Origin: Cyanophora paradoxa
Taxonomy: Eukaryota; Glaucocystophyceae; Cyanophorales; Cyanophoraceae
DNA length: 64,000 nucleotides
Assembly (NCBI GenBank): GCA_004431415.1
Contig: QPMI01000477.1
Span: 310,001-374,000 of the forward strand
Reading direction: 5' to 3'
The translations under genes and the position numbers were made by a program. The notes beneath the pieces were generated by a model. It was not told the origin of the DNA and did not search any database. It saw nothing but the letters and a program-made list of their open reading frames with translations. Positions 22,386 to 34,414 of the stretch are shown one piece after another. Within the stretch, counting starts at the first letter, position 1, and each line of letters begins with the position of its first letter.

Positions 22386-24301
22386 TCAAGCAGCGGGTTC
22401 GAAATGGTCCGCGGGGCGGCGCCGGCGCCGGCGGGCCGGGGTCTGGATCTGGATCCGTGTGGCCAGCGGTGAAATTGAAGCTTTGGGGGCGGCAGATGGC
22501 GCTCGCTCAGGCGCCGGCGGTCGCGCCGGGCTCGAGCTCGGGGGCGTCCGCGCCCAGTGCCCGGCGGCGCTTGGGGGCCCGCCCCGCCGGCCCGGCCCCG
22601 GCCCCGGCCCGGCCCCTGCGCCCCCGCCCAGGTCGGGACCCAGGACCTCCAGGAAGGTCCCCACCAGGAGCTCCAGCTTGGCGGCCGAACGGCCCCGCGC
22701 AGGCAGGGGCAGAGGCGGGGGAGGGTCGCCCGGCGCGCCGCGGGAGAGGAGGAGGAGGCCCCTGCTCGGGAGCGCGCCGGAGAGGAGAAGGGAGAGGAAG
22801 GCGCGGAGGGCGGCGCAGGCGCCCAGGACGGACTCGCCGCCGGCCTCGCGGGCGGCCGACTGCAGCCGGGCCACGCCGGCGTCCAGCCGGCGGGCCAGCT
22901 CGCGCCCCGAGAGGCCCGGCGCCGAGGCGAGGGAACGTTCCCTCAGGCCCCGGACGAACGCGGCGACTAAGGGGCCGGCGCCCTCCACAGCCTCCGCGAC
23001 GCGCCGGGCCCTGGAGGGCGCTCAGGTGAGCCGAGCGGCGCGAGGCGGGGGGGTACAGGGGTGCAGGCGCACGCTTCCTCGTCGCTCGGGCCGTACCCCT
23101 CATCTCCCTCAGACGACGATGACGACGGCTGCGGCCGCGGCCGCGGCGCGGGCGAGGGAGGGGGCAGCGCCTCCTCGCCCCGGATCCGCCTCGTGAGCTT
23201 GGGCTTCGGGCCTGCGGGCGTTCGGTCGTGAATTGGGAAGGGGGCTGGGAAGGGGGGTACCCGAAACGTGGTCGTCCACATGGTTCGAGAGGGGGGCGCC
23301 GGGGAGGGGTTCGAACTGCGGGGCGCGGGGCGGCAGGGCGGAGCGGCGTGAGGAGCCGGCGCGCGGTGCGGATGCGGGACGGCCCCGCTCACACACACTC
23401 TCACACACACACGCACCCGCTCGACCACCTCTGCGCCGGCGGGGCCGCTGGGGCCCGTCACGAAGCAGGCGCGGCACACGAAGAGGTTCTCCTCGTAAAT
23501 GCCCTCCGCCAGCTCCCGCCGCCCCGCCTGGTCGAAACGACGAGAGGATCTCGGCCGCGGCGGCCGCGCGCGCGAGCCGCGCGGCGAAGCGGATCGGAGC
23601 GCACCTTTACGTCCTCGTAGGCGCCCTCGCTGCAGACGGCGGCGAGGTGGTTGACGCACGCGAGCGGCAGCGCGTCCTGGTATTCGCTGAGGCGGCCCTT
23701 GCGGGCGTCCTGGATCGCCCCGAGGAACACCTCCTGGTCGCGCTCGTGCTCGGGCAGCGGCAGCGCCTTCAGCCGCCGCCCGAACGCCGAGCGATCGAGC
23801 GCGCTCTCGTAGTTCGGCACGTTCTGCGCGGCGCCGGCGTCGGCGTCGCGCGCGTGCGGGCGGCTCTACCGGCGATGCGCGTCTTACATAGGGGTTCCAG
23901 AGCCACGAGATGTGGAGCTTAGGGTCGCCGCGGCCCTCGTCCGTGCTTATTCGCCTGCGGCGGCGCCGCTCAGCCCGCTCGGCATCCCGCGGCCGCGCTC
24001 GAGCCTCTTATAATCACGCCGCACCTCACGAGCGCAACCCAGATCTGATTCGCGCTGAACAGCGTAACGAAACTGGGCCGCTGGCCGGCGTCTCCGGAAA
24101 GAACCCAGATTCCGCGCCACTTCACCCGTGCCCAGAAGACCTGCGAGATCGCCGTGAGCGTGTCAACGGTTAGCTTTGTGCCAGCGGCGACGCGGTGAAG
24201 CGCTTGCGGATCACCCTGCCGCTCCCTCGCTCGGTTTCGGTCTCGCACTCCGCAACGCCCTGCAGTCCCGCGGCTGCCTGCAGCTGTGCTATCGGCCGCA
24301 T
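22386..24301 (-). CDS. PWWP-like domain protein (tentative)
   Basis: The chosen start is MRPIAQLQAAAGLQGVAEC at 24301. A first intron then joins to VFWARVKWRGIWVL, followed by RPSFVTLFSANQIW and, after another intron, DPKLHISWLWNPY. The pattern FWARVKxxGIWV then FVTLFxxxxIW resembles the beta-barrel of PWWP/Tudor domains. The later FLGAIQDARKGRLSEY helix fits the helical part of PWWP. Further on are NLFVCRACFVTG, an acidic Ser-rich linker (SSSSSEGDEGYGPSDEEA) and a long Ala/Leu helical tail to the stop at 22386. PWWP proteins bind methylated histone tails and DNA. That role is inference, and the assignment could be wrong. Confidence 0.4.
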
Positions 24302-24600
24302 GCTGCAGCTCTGTGCATCGCCCGCCGCAGCCCCGCAGTGCTTAGCTCGAGCTCAGTCGACGAACTTGGGCCGAGTCTACGGGTACGTAACTTGGTCTGG
24401 CAGGGTACGCCACGAATGTTGGGCCGAAAGCATGCCGTAGCCTAGGAGGCAGAGCTCGAGCTCGCAACACGTCCACTTGGCCCAGCCCAGCCCGCGGAGC
24501 TCGCAATCGATTCCGCATATGTACACGCCCACGGGCAGGAGGGGGCAGAGGAGAGGCGCCCGCACAGACCACGGGCGCTGAAGCTCGCCCGGCGCTGCCG

Positions 24601-26808
24601 CTAGGGGCAGAGGTAGTGGTGGAGCGCGATGCCCGTGTCCCGTGCCAGCCGTTTCGCATCCTCGTGCCCCACCGTGCACTTGAACTGCGGCCGGAGTTAG
24701 CTAGGGCCTGGGGGGATAGGGCGGCACGCTTCAAAGAGGGCTCGCGGGGGGGCGCGCGCGCGCGCGCGCGCCTTGGCTTTGTCGATGGGTACGCCCTCGC
24801 CCGTGGAAAGGAGTACGCCGACCCGCGCCAGCGTTGCCACCTGCCGGCCGGGGGTACGCACTTCGAAGCTCAGCCCAGGGCGAACGAAGGGATGAGGGGG
24901 GGGGTACGGGGACCGCGCTCGCCTCGCCGAGGAGGTCGGTCGTGAGTGCCGTCCCGTCCTCTTCTGCGATGGAGCGGAACACCGCCAGCATGCGCTCCAG
25001 GGGGAATGCTTGCGGGCCCAGCATGAACAGGTCCTTCTGCGGGGTACGCGGTAAGCAGGGGATGGCGCGCGGGGCAGAGTGGGGGAGGACGGTGCGGACG
25101 CCAGCGGGGCGGCCGGCCGGCGCGCGGCGCTTGCGGCCGGGCTTGTTGTTGCGGGACGTGCTGAAGTAGTGCTGGTCCGTCCGGGGCGGGTTGTAGGACG
25201 CTGCGGTCCCGTTGACGTCAGCGGTCCGAAGGTGCAGGGGAGGGGGGGGGGAAGAACGAGGGGGTACCGAGGTATCCGGCGAGCGCAAGCAGCTTTGTGG
25301 TCTTGGGGGCGTCCGCGGCCGCCGAGGGGCCGGCCCCGCCCCCGCCCCCGCCCGCCGCCGGCAGCTCTGCATCCCTGCGCGGGCCGTCAGGAGGGCGGGG
25401 GTACATGTTCCCCCGCCTCTTCGAAGAGCTCGCCTCCTGTAGAGGCGATCGAAGACCTGCGGGGGCGGGGACGGGACGGTCGGAGACCGTTCAACCGGGG
25501 GCGCGGGGCGAGGGGCAGGGGATCGTTCGCCTGACCTGCTTGAGGACGGGCTTGATGCGCATGAGGAGGGCCCCCGAGTCCGCCTTCTTCGCTGCGGAGC
25601 GGCGTCGGAGGCGAAGAATAAGAAGGGGGGAAGAAGGGGCGGGGGGTACCGATGCCCTGGGCGACGGGGAGGGAGTAGGAGGGCCACACGAGGTGCACGA
25701 GGTGCCGCAGCTCAGTGACCTCGCGACACGCGCCGCCGAAGACGTCGACCACAAGCTGCCGGGGAGGTGAGGGAGAGGAGGGGGGGGAGGAAGTAGGGGG
25801 GTACGGCCCCGCGCACTTTGACGTAGTTGGAGAAGAAGCGCGGGTCGTCCTCCCCGCGGGGCCGCTCCCGCCCCAGAATCTCCACAAGGGCGTCTGGGGG
25901 GGTATTGGTACGCGGGCCTGAGGGGGGGAATGGGGGAAGAAGACGCGCCGCGGGAGTAGGGGGGGAAGTGCAGCTCGTAGGGGAGGGGTAGGCCCGTCAC
26001 GGAGTGGAAGCGGTCCCACGCGAGCTCGCTCACGAGCACGACGGTCACGTCACGCTCAGCCTGCGCGCGTGCCGCGGCGCAGCGCGGGCGCCGTCAGAGC
26101 GACCGGGCGTGGAGGGGCGGGGCGGGCGCGGGAGGGGTACGGGGCGCGCCAGCTCGCCGAGGCGCATGAAGGCGGGCAGGATGTGCGCTTCCATGTCCCG
26201 AAGCCGCTCCGCCCGGTCGAGCGCCTGCGCCGGCGTCGACGGGCGGTCCGGAGGCTCCCGCGGCGGCGGCGGCGGCGACGGCGGAGGCGGCCAGCGGCGC
26301 GCACGAGGTACAGGCGGCGGCCGGGCGGCAGCCGCTGCTTGAGCCGCATGACCAGCTTCGACATGCGCTCGCACTTCTTCTCGGCCTTCTTGTAGGGCGC
26401 CGCCCGCGCCAACGCCCGGCTCCCGCCATCCTCCTCCTGCTCGGGCAGCAGCGCCACGAGGCGGTCATACAGCGTCTGCAAGAGTGTCCTCGACGAGTAC
26501 GACTCGGCCACGGAGACGAAGAGGTGCGTGAGGCCCAGGGACTGCGGCACAACGCGCGCGCGCGTCAGAACGCTGACCTGCGACGGCGGCGGCGTTCGCC
26601 CGCACCTGCAGAGTGTCGCGAAGGATTGAGGTCTTTCCGGTGCCCGTGTGGCCGTGCAGGTAGATGGCGGGAGGCCGGAGCTGCGAGCGCGGGGTCTGAC
26701 GCGGGAGATCGCAAGCGGGTGAAGGGCGAGGCGCACCGTGCACAGCAGCGCTTCCAGCTGCTCGATTTCGGCACGCCGCCCCGGCCACCGCTCGCGGAGC
26801 GCTTCCAT
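24601..26808 (-). CDS. Origin recognition complex subunit 5
   Basis: ORC5 is the AAA+ subunit that helps load MCM helicase at replication origins. The start is MEALRERWPGRRAEIEQLEA. Visible in order are a Walker A motif (IYLHGHTGTGKTSILRDTL), HLFVSVAESYSSRTLLQTLY, a Walker B-like segment (LDRAERLRDMEAHILPAFMR) and the sensor strand VTVVLVSELAWDRFHSVTG. The ORC5 C-terminal domain follows: YNPPRTDQHYFS, then a basic stretch, LGPQAFPLERMLAVF, VATLARVGVLLS, and a final exon DAKRLARDTGIALHHYLCP ending at 24601. There are about ten exons with small GT-AG introns, many GTACCCCC. It is the expected length for the family. It runs in the same direction as the PWWP-like gene, whose start is 300 bp beyond its stop. 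Confidence 0.92.
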
Positions 26809-28055
26809 CTGTCGGGGGAGAGGTCTGGCCGGGGTACGCAAACATAAAAACCGCTTCGCCGAGTCTGATCCATTTTTCTCGAATTCCGAGTTCGACTCGA
26901 ATTCGGACTTTTCGGAGTTGATGCAGTTGTTTTTCGAGTCATCAGTAGCTCGGAGGAGGTACTTAGGCGATCGCGATCGCGATGAACCGTCATAGACGCG
27001 TACGAAGGGTAACGGACGGTTACCGTAGTACCGTAGTACCGTAGTACCGCTAGCGCTACTACCGGAAGTTCCGGAACATGAACAAAACTTTTGAAAACTT
27101 CGGAACAGCCAAGTCAATGCGGAGGGCGCCAGGCTGACATACCGTATAACACAATATTAATGCGCTCAATATTAATGCGTTTTTGGACCCGGACCCCTAT
27201 TATGGCTATTAATGCGGCACCAAATTAATGCGTTTTGCAGCCTTTTCGCAGAATGTAGGGGTACAGACCGCAGTTTCTTAGCGCTTCAATATTAATGCGC
27301 CCCCAAATTATAATGCGTTTTGACGGCAGAAAACGCATTAAATTGGGGGCGCATTAATATTATGCGCGCACTAATATTCTGTTATACGGTATATATGCGC
27401 ATGCGCAGCAATGCGGCAGCATGGCATGCGCATGGCGCCGCATGCGCATGCGCGGCGTTGCGCGCGCGGCGCGCGCGCGCATGCCTGCCAGGCTGCGAAG
27501 CCTGCGATCGAATTCGAACGGCCGCCGGCGCCGCCGCGCCCGGCGGCAGCTCAGGGGCCAGGGCCGGCGGCCGCGTGCGCGGCGGCCGTCACAAGTCACT
27601 GAGTACCTTCGTACTCACGGTACTCACGGGCCACGGGCCACGGCGTGCGCGGCGCCGGCGCCGCCGGGCCGGCAGTCGACGACTCAACGCCCGACTCGAC
27701 GGCCGACGGTCGGACTGCGACAGGCCCTGAGGTGCAGCCGCTTCCGATCACGCGCAGCGATGCTCGCCAGTGTCGCCACCTGCACCGCGGGCGAGCTGCG
27801 AGCGAGCGTTTGACTTCCAAGTTTGGCCGCTGAGCGTGCATGCACCTCGCACCTAAGCGGCTGGGCCTCAGCTGCAGCGATGGCCACGGGCGGGGCGGAG
27901 AAGAGGCACGCCGGCGAGCCCATCTGCAGCGACGCGGGGACGCGCCCGCGGCAGCGTCCGCGACTCTCCGCCTCCAGCTCGGAGGCGGACGCCATGTGCA
28001 GCGGTGACGCGGTGCGCCTGCGTCGCGCACAGTCCTTAAAGGCCGTGCTCTCCTC
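26809..28055. other. Intergenic region between ORC5 and the F-box/LRR gene
   Basis: Divergent intergenic space. It contains a TACCGTAG tandem (27023-27055), an inverted-repeat element at 27139-27392, and a GCATGCGCATGC-rich segment (27400-27485). An open stretch beginning ATG at 27880 could splice into the F-box gene (see that entry). Confidence 0.5.
27139..27392. mobile_element. TACCGTA-ended inverted-repeat element, word AATGCG
   Basis: 254-bp element. The left end is ATACCGTATAACACAATATT and the right end is the complement of ATACCGTATAACAGAATATT. Inside, the word AATGCG (or CGCATT) is repeated in both orientations, repeatedly joined to CAAATT, for example CACCAAATTAATGCG and CCCCAAATTATAATGCG. 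It shares its ends with the element at 32168-32459 and its architecture with 33961-34212 and 34415-34695. No protein is encoded. Confidence 0.75.
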
Positions 28056-30262
28056 ATGACCGCGGCCGTACTACGGTATGCATATGCATGCGCCCTCTCA
28101 CGTCTCGGCCCCCACCAGGCGGCGCTCCTCGGCCTGCCGGATGCGCTGCTGGTCCGCATCATTCGGCTGGCGTGCGCGAGCGAGCACGGCAGCGGGGCCG
28201 GGGCGTGGGAGATCGACGAGCCGTTCTGCTGCGACGAGGTGGAGGCGAAGCTCCGCGCCGTGCAGCTGCAGTCGGGCCCGGCGGAGTCGCGATCGCGATC
28301 ACCCTCGGCTGAGCGGGAGCCGTGGGTCGACCTGCGGCGGCTGTGCCGCCTGCGGCGCGTGTGCCGGCGGGTCGCGGGGCTGGTCGAGACGGGCGGCGCG
28401 GCGCCGCGGGCGCGGCTCGAGATCTCGTTCGGCGCAGCGGCGTCGGCGCCGGACGAAGCTCCATCCGCCGAAGAAGAGTTTAAGGCGGCCGCAGCTGCAG
28501 GCGCGGAATTGGGGCGTGCCTGCGAGGGCGCCGCCCGCGTGGGCGGGATCGAGGAGCTCGACTTGAAAATAAATCCTCATCGCGATGGTGATCAGGTACG
28601 TATACGGACCCAGGAACATTTTCTGGATTTTTTCTCTCTAGATCTTTGGATGCTTTGCGGCTGTTTGACATACAGATCCGGATCCGCAGCCACGCAGTCT
28701 CCCGGCCTTCTCCCTGGCCCCCCTCCGTCGCTTCCGCTCCCTTCGGGCCCTCCGCCTGCGCTTGCGCAAGGCCGAGGACGGCTCGTGCCCCGCCGGCGTA
28801 TGGGGCCCCGAGCACCTCTCGCCGCTCGCCGCCCTCCCCCGGCTCTCGTGCCTGGACCTCAGGGACGGCGCCAGGGGGCTCGGGATCAGCCCCGGAGCTC
28901 TTTCCGCCCTCTCGCCCCTCCCCCTCACGGCGCTCCGGGCGGCCGTCTGCGTTGCGTGCAGCTCCGATGTGGAGAAAGAAGTCTCCACCGTCGCGGCGGC
29001 CTTCCCCGGGCTCGAGAGGCTATTTTTGGACGTCCAGGTCCGGACGGAGTGGGACCGTCTTGAGTGCGACGCCCCCGCCGGCATGGCTCGGCCCCTCACC
29101 CCCCTCTCGTCACTCAAAGGTGCTGCACGCCGTGACGGGATACTTTAAGCTTCGAATGATCATGACTACTATACATGGTCTCAATTAATCTCTTACCAAT
29201 CTCCTCGGTTAATTTCAAACATACAATGATAATCTCGTCGGCTTAAGCTCGTCGGGCTCACCAGGTCCTGCCGGACCGCGGCCCCGCGTGCGCAGCGCTG
29301 AGCCTGAGCTTCTGCGGGGGCAGCGACTTCAGCCTCGCCCCGCTGGCGCCCCTCCGGAGGCTCGAGCACCTTTCGCTGCCCCTAAGCGCCGAGGACGAGC
29401 TGCCCGCCCTCTCCTCCCTCACGTCCCTCCGATGTGCGCCGCCCGAACGCGAACGCGTACTGTACCCCTCCCATTGAATCGATTGCTCTGACGCGGCGTA
29501 CGCTCAGCCCTGGACCTTTCGGGGGAGCCCTACTCGGCGCTGCCGTTCCTGGCGCCGCTGACGCGGCTGGAGGCGCTGCGGCTCTGCCTGGACGCCGGCG
29601 CCGACGCCGGGCAGCTCGCCTGCCTCGCGCCCCGCCTCCGCTGCCTCGAGCTGGAGGCCCTCCACGAGGCCGGGGAGGAGGCGGGCGCCCTCGCGGACGC
29701 CCTCCTGGCCATGCGCTTCCCCGCCCTCCAGGCAAGGCAATTTTATATACAATTACATCATCAAAAAGATTAGATTGGGCTTAAGCTTCCTTGATGTATA
29801 AATCCGGCCCGCTCGATCTCATGCGAGAGCACCGCGGCATGCGCAGGACTTGGGCCTCGCGCTCCGCACGGGCTGCTTCGGCGCCCTCTCGGAGCGATCC
29901 CTGGCCGCCTGGAGCGGGGTCCGCGCCCTCGGCATCCGAGTCACCGACATGAGCATCGACGCGGACCGGAAGCTCCCGGCGCCTTTCATTTCGGTGCAGC
30001 TTCAGTTCTAACGGAGCTTCGGGGCTTCAAATTGAGCGTCGCGATCGGGCAGAGGGTCGCATCGGACATGGTGGGACTCCGGGAGCTCTCCGCGGGGGGC
30101 GAGCTGCCCCTGCCCCTGTCGGCCGGCGCGGCGGCCGCCCTCCGCGGGCGCCTGCGCCGCCTGCGGGCGAGCCTGGTCGACCGCCACGCGGACGCGTCGA
30201 CGCAGGCCCTGCAGCTCGCCCGCCGCGCCGTGCGTCCCTTCGATTTCATTCGGGTTATCTAA
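28056..30262 (+). CDS. F-box/leucine-rich-repeat protein
   Basis: F-box proteins are substrate adaptors of SCF ubiquitin ligases, with the LRR part binding the target. The first exon carries LLGLPDALLVRIIRLACAS (F-box-like) and LRRLCRLRRVCRRVAGLV. Intron 1 is GTACGTATAC to GACATACAG. LRR exons follow: FRSLRALRLRLRKAEDG, LPRLSCLDLRDGARGLG, FPGLERLFLDVQV, LAPLRRLEHLSLPLSAEDEL, LTRLEALRLCLDAGA, and a final segment ending RPFDFIRVI. One intron near 29730 uses a GC donor (CTCCAG|GCAAGG). The exon start may instead be MATGGAEKRHAGEPICSDAG at 27880, spliced in phase into the F-box. Decayed relatives lie at 11318-12540 and 18380-18600. No SKP1 partner is visible nearby. Confidence 0.68.
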
Positions 30263-31364
30263 TTATAAGCTTTAGGGGGCAGCTGATCATGAATTCGAAG
30301 CTCGTACATAGATCTAGAGTCAACTTCAAACGCCGACGCCGAGCTTATTATACTATGATTGGAATTCACGGCGGCGTGCGCGGCGCCTTCGATTCGGATT
30401 CTAGCCGTGTATATGCATCCGCCCTGATCGGCCGGGGCCCTGGGCGGCAGGCGCTGGAGGCAGCCCTCGGGATCCGCGTCGAGCCGCACAGCTGAGGGCG
30501 AGTCCCTTGAGCTCGCTTTGGAGCCGAGGGAGCCGCCGGCCTACGATCAAATCTGGAGTCCCTCGATTTGGAGTCGAGGGGGCTGGACCGCCGGCCCTGG
30601 CGGCGCCGCGCGCGTGCGCACGATTAAATATGGATTTGGACCTGAAGCTGGCTCAAGATTATTCGCCAAGCTGAATTATTATTAATATTAGCGATAGCGC
30701 AACTCAGTGTGGCCGCAAAAGGGCTACTTATTAGTAGGATTATTCGGTGTAAGCACTCACGTTGACATTATTTCGAGAATGAATCATTGAATATTAATCT
30801 TCGAATCTTCGAGCCGCACAGCTTAGGCCGAGTCCCAGAGTCCCTCGATCGCGACCCGAGGCCCGAGGGAGCCGCCGGCCCCGGCGCGCCGCGCACGCGC
30901 ACGCGCACGATCAAACCTGGATATATTTAGTTTGCTGCATATTTATAGTACGAAAAGTTTTTGGGCGATCTACTAAATATTTCCCGCCTGCTAAAGCCGA
31001 GAATTTGTAGAGGTAGTCCTGTCACAGTGTATCCGCCATACAACTTGCAAAAGCCCTAGGCCTGCATGCGATTCTGAGGCTGCGAAGACCGACCAACTAA
31101 AGATTTACCAGCTGCTAAAGGGGCAGTTTTGGCAAAGTATACGTATACGTACTAATTACTAGGTAGCACCGCGACTCGCGGGGGCGGGAGAGCTCGTCGC
31201 GGGACTGCAAGGGGGGGTCTGTGGGCGGGTCTTGCAAATGAAGGAACGTTAACCCTAGGGGTGTCAGAGGAGCGCGTGGGGCCCACAGGGGTCGGGGGGC
31301 CTAGGGCGAGGGCAGCCAAGAGTTGAAGCCCAGAAGAAGGCTAGGGCCTCGGAATAGCTGATAT
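30263..31364. repeat. Intergenic DNA with a dispersed direct repeat
   Basis: The segments starting GAGCCGCACAGCT at about 30482 and about 30811 are imperfect direct repeats of roughly 120-150 bp. Both continue through GAGGGAGCCGCCGGCC and end near ACGATCAAA(T/C)(C/A)TGGA. No gene is supported in this interval. Confidence 0.55.
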
Positions 31365-31720
31365 CGATGCTGGGGCCTCGCGAGCTCGCCCACAGATCGG
31401 CCGGATGCATCTGCACGAGGCTCGGTCAACGGCGCGTCAAAAGGGGCGCCTGGGCGTGCGGCAGCCGCACCGGGGCGGGCGGGAGCGATGCTGGGGCCTC
31501 GCGAGCCCGCCCACAGATCGGCCGGATGCGCATGCATCTGCGCGAGGCTCGGTCAACGGCGCGTCAAAAGCGGCGCCTGGGCGTGCGGCAGCCGCACCGG
31601 GGCCGGGCGGCGGGCGGGAGCGATGCTGGGGCCTCGCGAGCCCGCCCACAGATCGGCCGGATGCGCATGCATCTGCGCGAGGCTCGGTCAACGGCGCGTC
31701 AAAAGCGGCGCCTGGGCGCG
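31365..31720. repeat. Tandem repeat, about 121-135 bp unit, 2.8 copies
   Basis: Copies start at 31365, 31486 and 31621, each beginning CGATGCTGGGGCCTCGCGAG. The third copy is truncated after GGCGCCTGGGCG. Copies two and three share an extra GCATGC in the middle that copy one lacks, so copy three probably arose from copy two. Reading frames through it are artefacts of the repeat. Confidence 0.85.
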
Positions 31721-32167
31721 GTGGTACGGTAGTAAGTTTACTAGTAATTATAACGTTAACGCGCGGCCGCGGCCGCGGCAGTCATGATCAAGCGCGGCGC
31801 GACGGCGGGCGCGGCGCGGAGCTCGCGATCGTCAGCTCGCGAGCCCGGACGAGATTTCGCGAATGTGCCGCTGATGCTTCTGGAACTTCGGAAGTTGCGC
31901 GGGGCTCGGCGCGGCGCCGGCTTACGGACTAGCGCGGCTTACGGCGGCTGGCGCGCGCGGCGTGCATACGCGTGGCGGCTAGCCGGCTAGGCGCGGGTGC
32001 ATGCCCGCGGCGGCGAAGCGGCACGGGTATCGCAAAAAGACTTATCGCCGTCAGTGTTGCCAGCTGGCCGGCTTGGACAACTCGACGGGGAGCAAGGGGG
32101 GGTACAAGGGGGGTAAAAGACGGCAGACCCGCGGGAGACCCCCCCCCGCCCCCCCCCCCAATCATAG
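31721..32167. other. Intergenic region without recognisable gene
   Basis: GC-rich sequence with short palindromes (GCGGCCGCGGCCGC near 31764) and a C run near 32140-32158. I see no gene. Confidence 0.4.
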
Positions 32168-32459
32168 TACCTTAGAACACAATATTAATGTCTGTACTTT
32201 ATTATGTCGTCCCGAAATTATGTCGCCTCGGACGGGACAAAACGACATAATTTGGGGACGTCATAATATATTTTTATTAATACGGCCCGATTATACGGGC
32301 TCGCCAAGCCGCCCCATACAGTACCCCCCAATTTTACCGCCTCATACAAGCCTGAAAATTTCATGCCGACATAATTTGGGGACGTCATATTTCGCATAGA
32401 GAAGGCTCGGGTTTTCAAACGACATAAATTTGCATGACATAATATTGTGTTCTACGGTA
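32168..32459. mobile_element. TACCGTA-ended inverted-repeat element, word GACATAAT
   Basis: 292-bp element. The left end is TACCTTAGAACACAATATTA and the right end is the complement of TACCGTAGAACACAATATTA. Interior words GACATAAT and ATTATGTCG recur in both orientations, joined to AATTTGGGGACGTCAT. Ends and architecture match the element at 27139-27392, but the repeated internal word is different. Confidence 0.75.
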
Positions 32460-33115
32460 TAACGGGGCCTATTACGGGTCCTTATAATTAATCAACGGCG
32501 AGTTTTACCAAGCTTTAACAAGCTTTAAGTTATGCTCCGGGGGGGATCCAAAGTAGATTCCAAACAGCGGAACTTCGGAAAGCGCGTGCAGCAGAAAATA
32601 ATTATAAAGCGATGTTCTTGCCAGTGTTGCCAGTGTAACTTGCCACATTTCGAAGTTTCACCGCAATCACCGACATATCATATGATATCATTGATATGAT
32701 CATGATATCAGATGCATATGCATATGATAATATTAATGATATCATATGCATAACCTTTTTGGGGGGCCGCATGGTGGGCCATTGGTGGCCACTGGCCATG
32801 GCCCGCATCGTGATAAGTTGCCACTGAACTTTTCACTGGTTGCAGAGTCAATGCAGACCGACTCTGAGTCTCTGACCAAGGCAGATTCAAGTCAATTGCA
32901 ATTTGCAATGATCGGAATTTCCTCTGAGTCTGAAACCGGCGCCGCCGCGGCGGCGCCCGGCGCGGTCAGCGGCATTAATTATATATATTGCACGGGGCAG
33001 CTCATCGGCAGGGTCCGCGGGCCGCGGCCCGCGGCCCGCACTGCGGCAGCCTGGCAGGAAGTGCACCTACGCGATACGTGCACGTGTTGTCTGTCCGACG
33101 GTCCGACGGTCGTTA
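32460..33115. other. Intergenic region, ATATCATATGATATCAT-rich
   Basis: Contains a dense cluster of ATGATATCAT/CATATG palindromes at 32674-32755 and no supportable gene. A 125-codon open frame at 32746-33123 lacks codon-like bias, runs into the next element and has no recognisable domain, so I leave it out. Confidence 0.4.
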
Positions 33116-33368
33116 TACTGTAGGAATGCTTTTTTAGCCGATGTTTTAAATTGCCGTACTACGGTATATTGCCGAGCTCTCGAGAGGCCGAATTCGAGAA
33201 TTCGGCATTCTAGAGACGCGGCAATTCTCAGGGGGTAGGGCTAAACGGCCGCTTTTGTATGACGCCATAGAAGAAATGCAGAGATGCGGCAATTGATCGC
33301 CACGGCAATTCCGGTTTTGGTCGAATTCGGCAATTTAACTACGCGGCAATTTAAGCATTCCTACAGTA
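33116..33368. mobile_element. TACTGTA-ended inverted-repeat element, word GCGGCAATT
   Basis: 253-bp element with ends TACTGTAGGAATGCTT and AAGCATTCCTACAGTA. Interior words (G)CGGCAATT and AATTGCCG recur in both orientations, and one internal copy abuts TACTACGGTA. The architecture matches the neighbouring elements, with its own internal word. Confidence 0.7.
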
Positions 33369-33393
33369 ACGTACTCAGTACTTTGGAAAAGGG

Positions 33394-33620
33394 GTCGTTA
33401 TAATTTCACCGTTATAACGCGTTATAATTATAACGTATAATGACGCGTTACTTTCGGTGAAATACGTGAATTAACGGGTGGTGAAGACCGTGAATTCGAG
33501 GCACGTAAATAACGACTGTCCGTCCGTCATATTGACTGGGGTCGTTATAACGCGTTATTAACTTAACGTTATAACGTCATCCTTTTTTTGATTCCTTTAT
33601 AACGGTGACGTTATAACGAC
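33394..33620. mobile_element. Inverted-repeat element, word GTTATAACG
   Basis: 227-bp element with ends GTCGTTATAATTTCACCGTT and the complement of GTCGTTATAACGTCACCGTT. The interior is dominated by the palindrome CGTTATAACG and by CGCGTTAT. It lies only 25 bp from the preceding element. The outermost TACCGTA end seen in relatives is absent. Confidence 0.6.
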
Positions 33621-33960
33621 AACACTGGCCGCATGCGCAGGCCCGCAGGGCCGCAGCTAGGCTAGATGAGCCTATATACGTTCCTGGTAGCTAGCTACAG
33701 ATCTACTGTAACTTCTGTAAGTCGGGAAATATTTCGTACATAATTCTACAATGTAACTCCATATACAAATAGAGTTTTATAGACTCTAGGCTAGGAGTAC
33801 TAGTCTAGGGTACCGGTGCCGGTAGGACTCCGGGACTCGTAGGAGCCGGTTTTCGAGTTCAACTGCGAATCGTCTGCGATCGGTACCAGTCCGCTATGAC
33901 TCCGCATTCCCAAAACACCGTGCTAGGAGGCTGTGATGAGTTGACGATTCAGAACGAATC

Positions 33961-34212
33961 ATCATATAGTACAGTATTACCGTGTAACACTAAATTAACA
34001 GCCCGTTAATTAACAGGTAATAAAAGCTGGCCCTCCCATAGTCGAAATAACAGAGCCCCAAATTAACAGATCATCAAAATTTAGGCTTGTATGGGGCGAT
34101 AATGTCGGGGGGTAGATTGTATGGGACGGCTGAACAGCAGCGAATTAGCAGAGCCAAAAATTAACAGATTATGTCAAGATTTCGGTCTGTTAATTTGGGA
34201 CTCTGTTATTTA
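33961..34212. mobile_element. Inverted-repeat element, word TTAACAG
   Basis: The left part contains TACCGTGTAACACTAAATTAACAG, close to the end sequence of the element at 27139. The right part is GGTCTGTTAATTTGGGACTCTGTTATTTAA. Words AATTAACAG and CTGTTAATT recur in both orientations, twice as CCAAATTAACAG or CAAAAATTAACAG. Boundaries are less sharp than for its neighbours. Confidence 0.55.
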
Positions 34213-34414
34213 AGTGAGCCCCCCGCAGCCCGCTGCCCGCGCCAGAGTCGCGCGAGTCGCCGGCGCGGCGCGACCAGAGTCACCAGACTCTGAGACTCTG
34301 ATCATGAGAGTCTCAGAGTCTGAGAGACTGAGACGTCCTCGGACTCCTGGCCGGGCCACATGGACGGGACTCAATAACTCCGGACCTGGACTCCGGTCCT
34401 GGAGGCTGGAGTCC

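Noticed and set aside
31437-31932. Repetitive open frames in the tandem repeat
   Set aside because: They exist in several frames and both strands because the repeat unit lacks stops; no independent support.
32746-33123. 125-codon open frame in the element-rich region
   Set aside because: Composition follows local repeats and palindromes, it overlaps the start of an inverted-repeat element, and no domain or splice context supports it.
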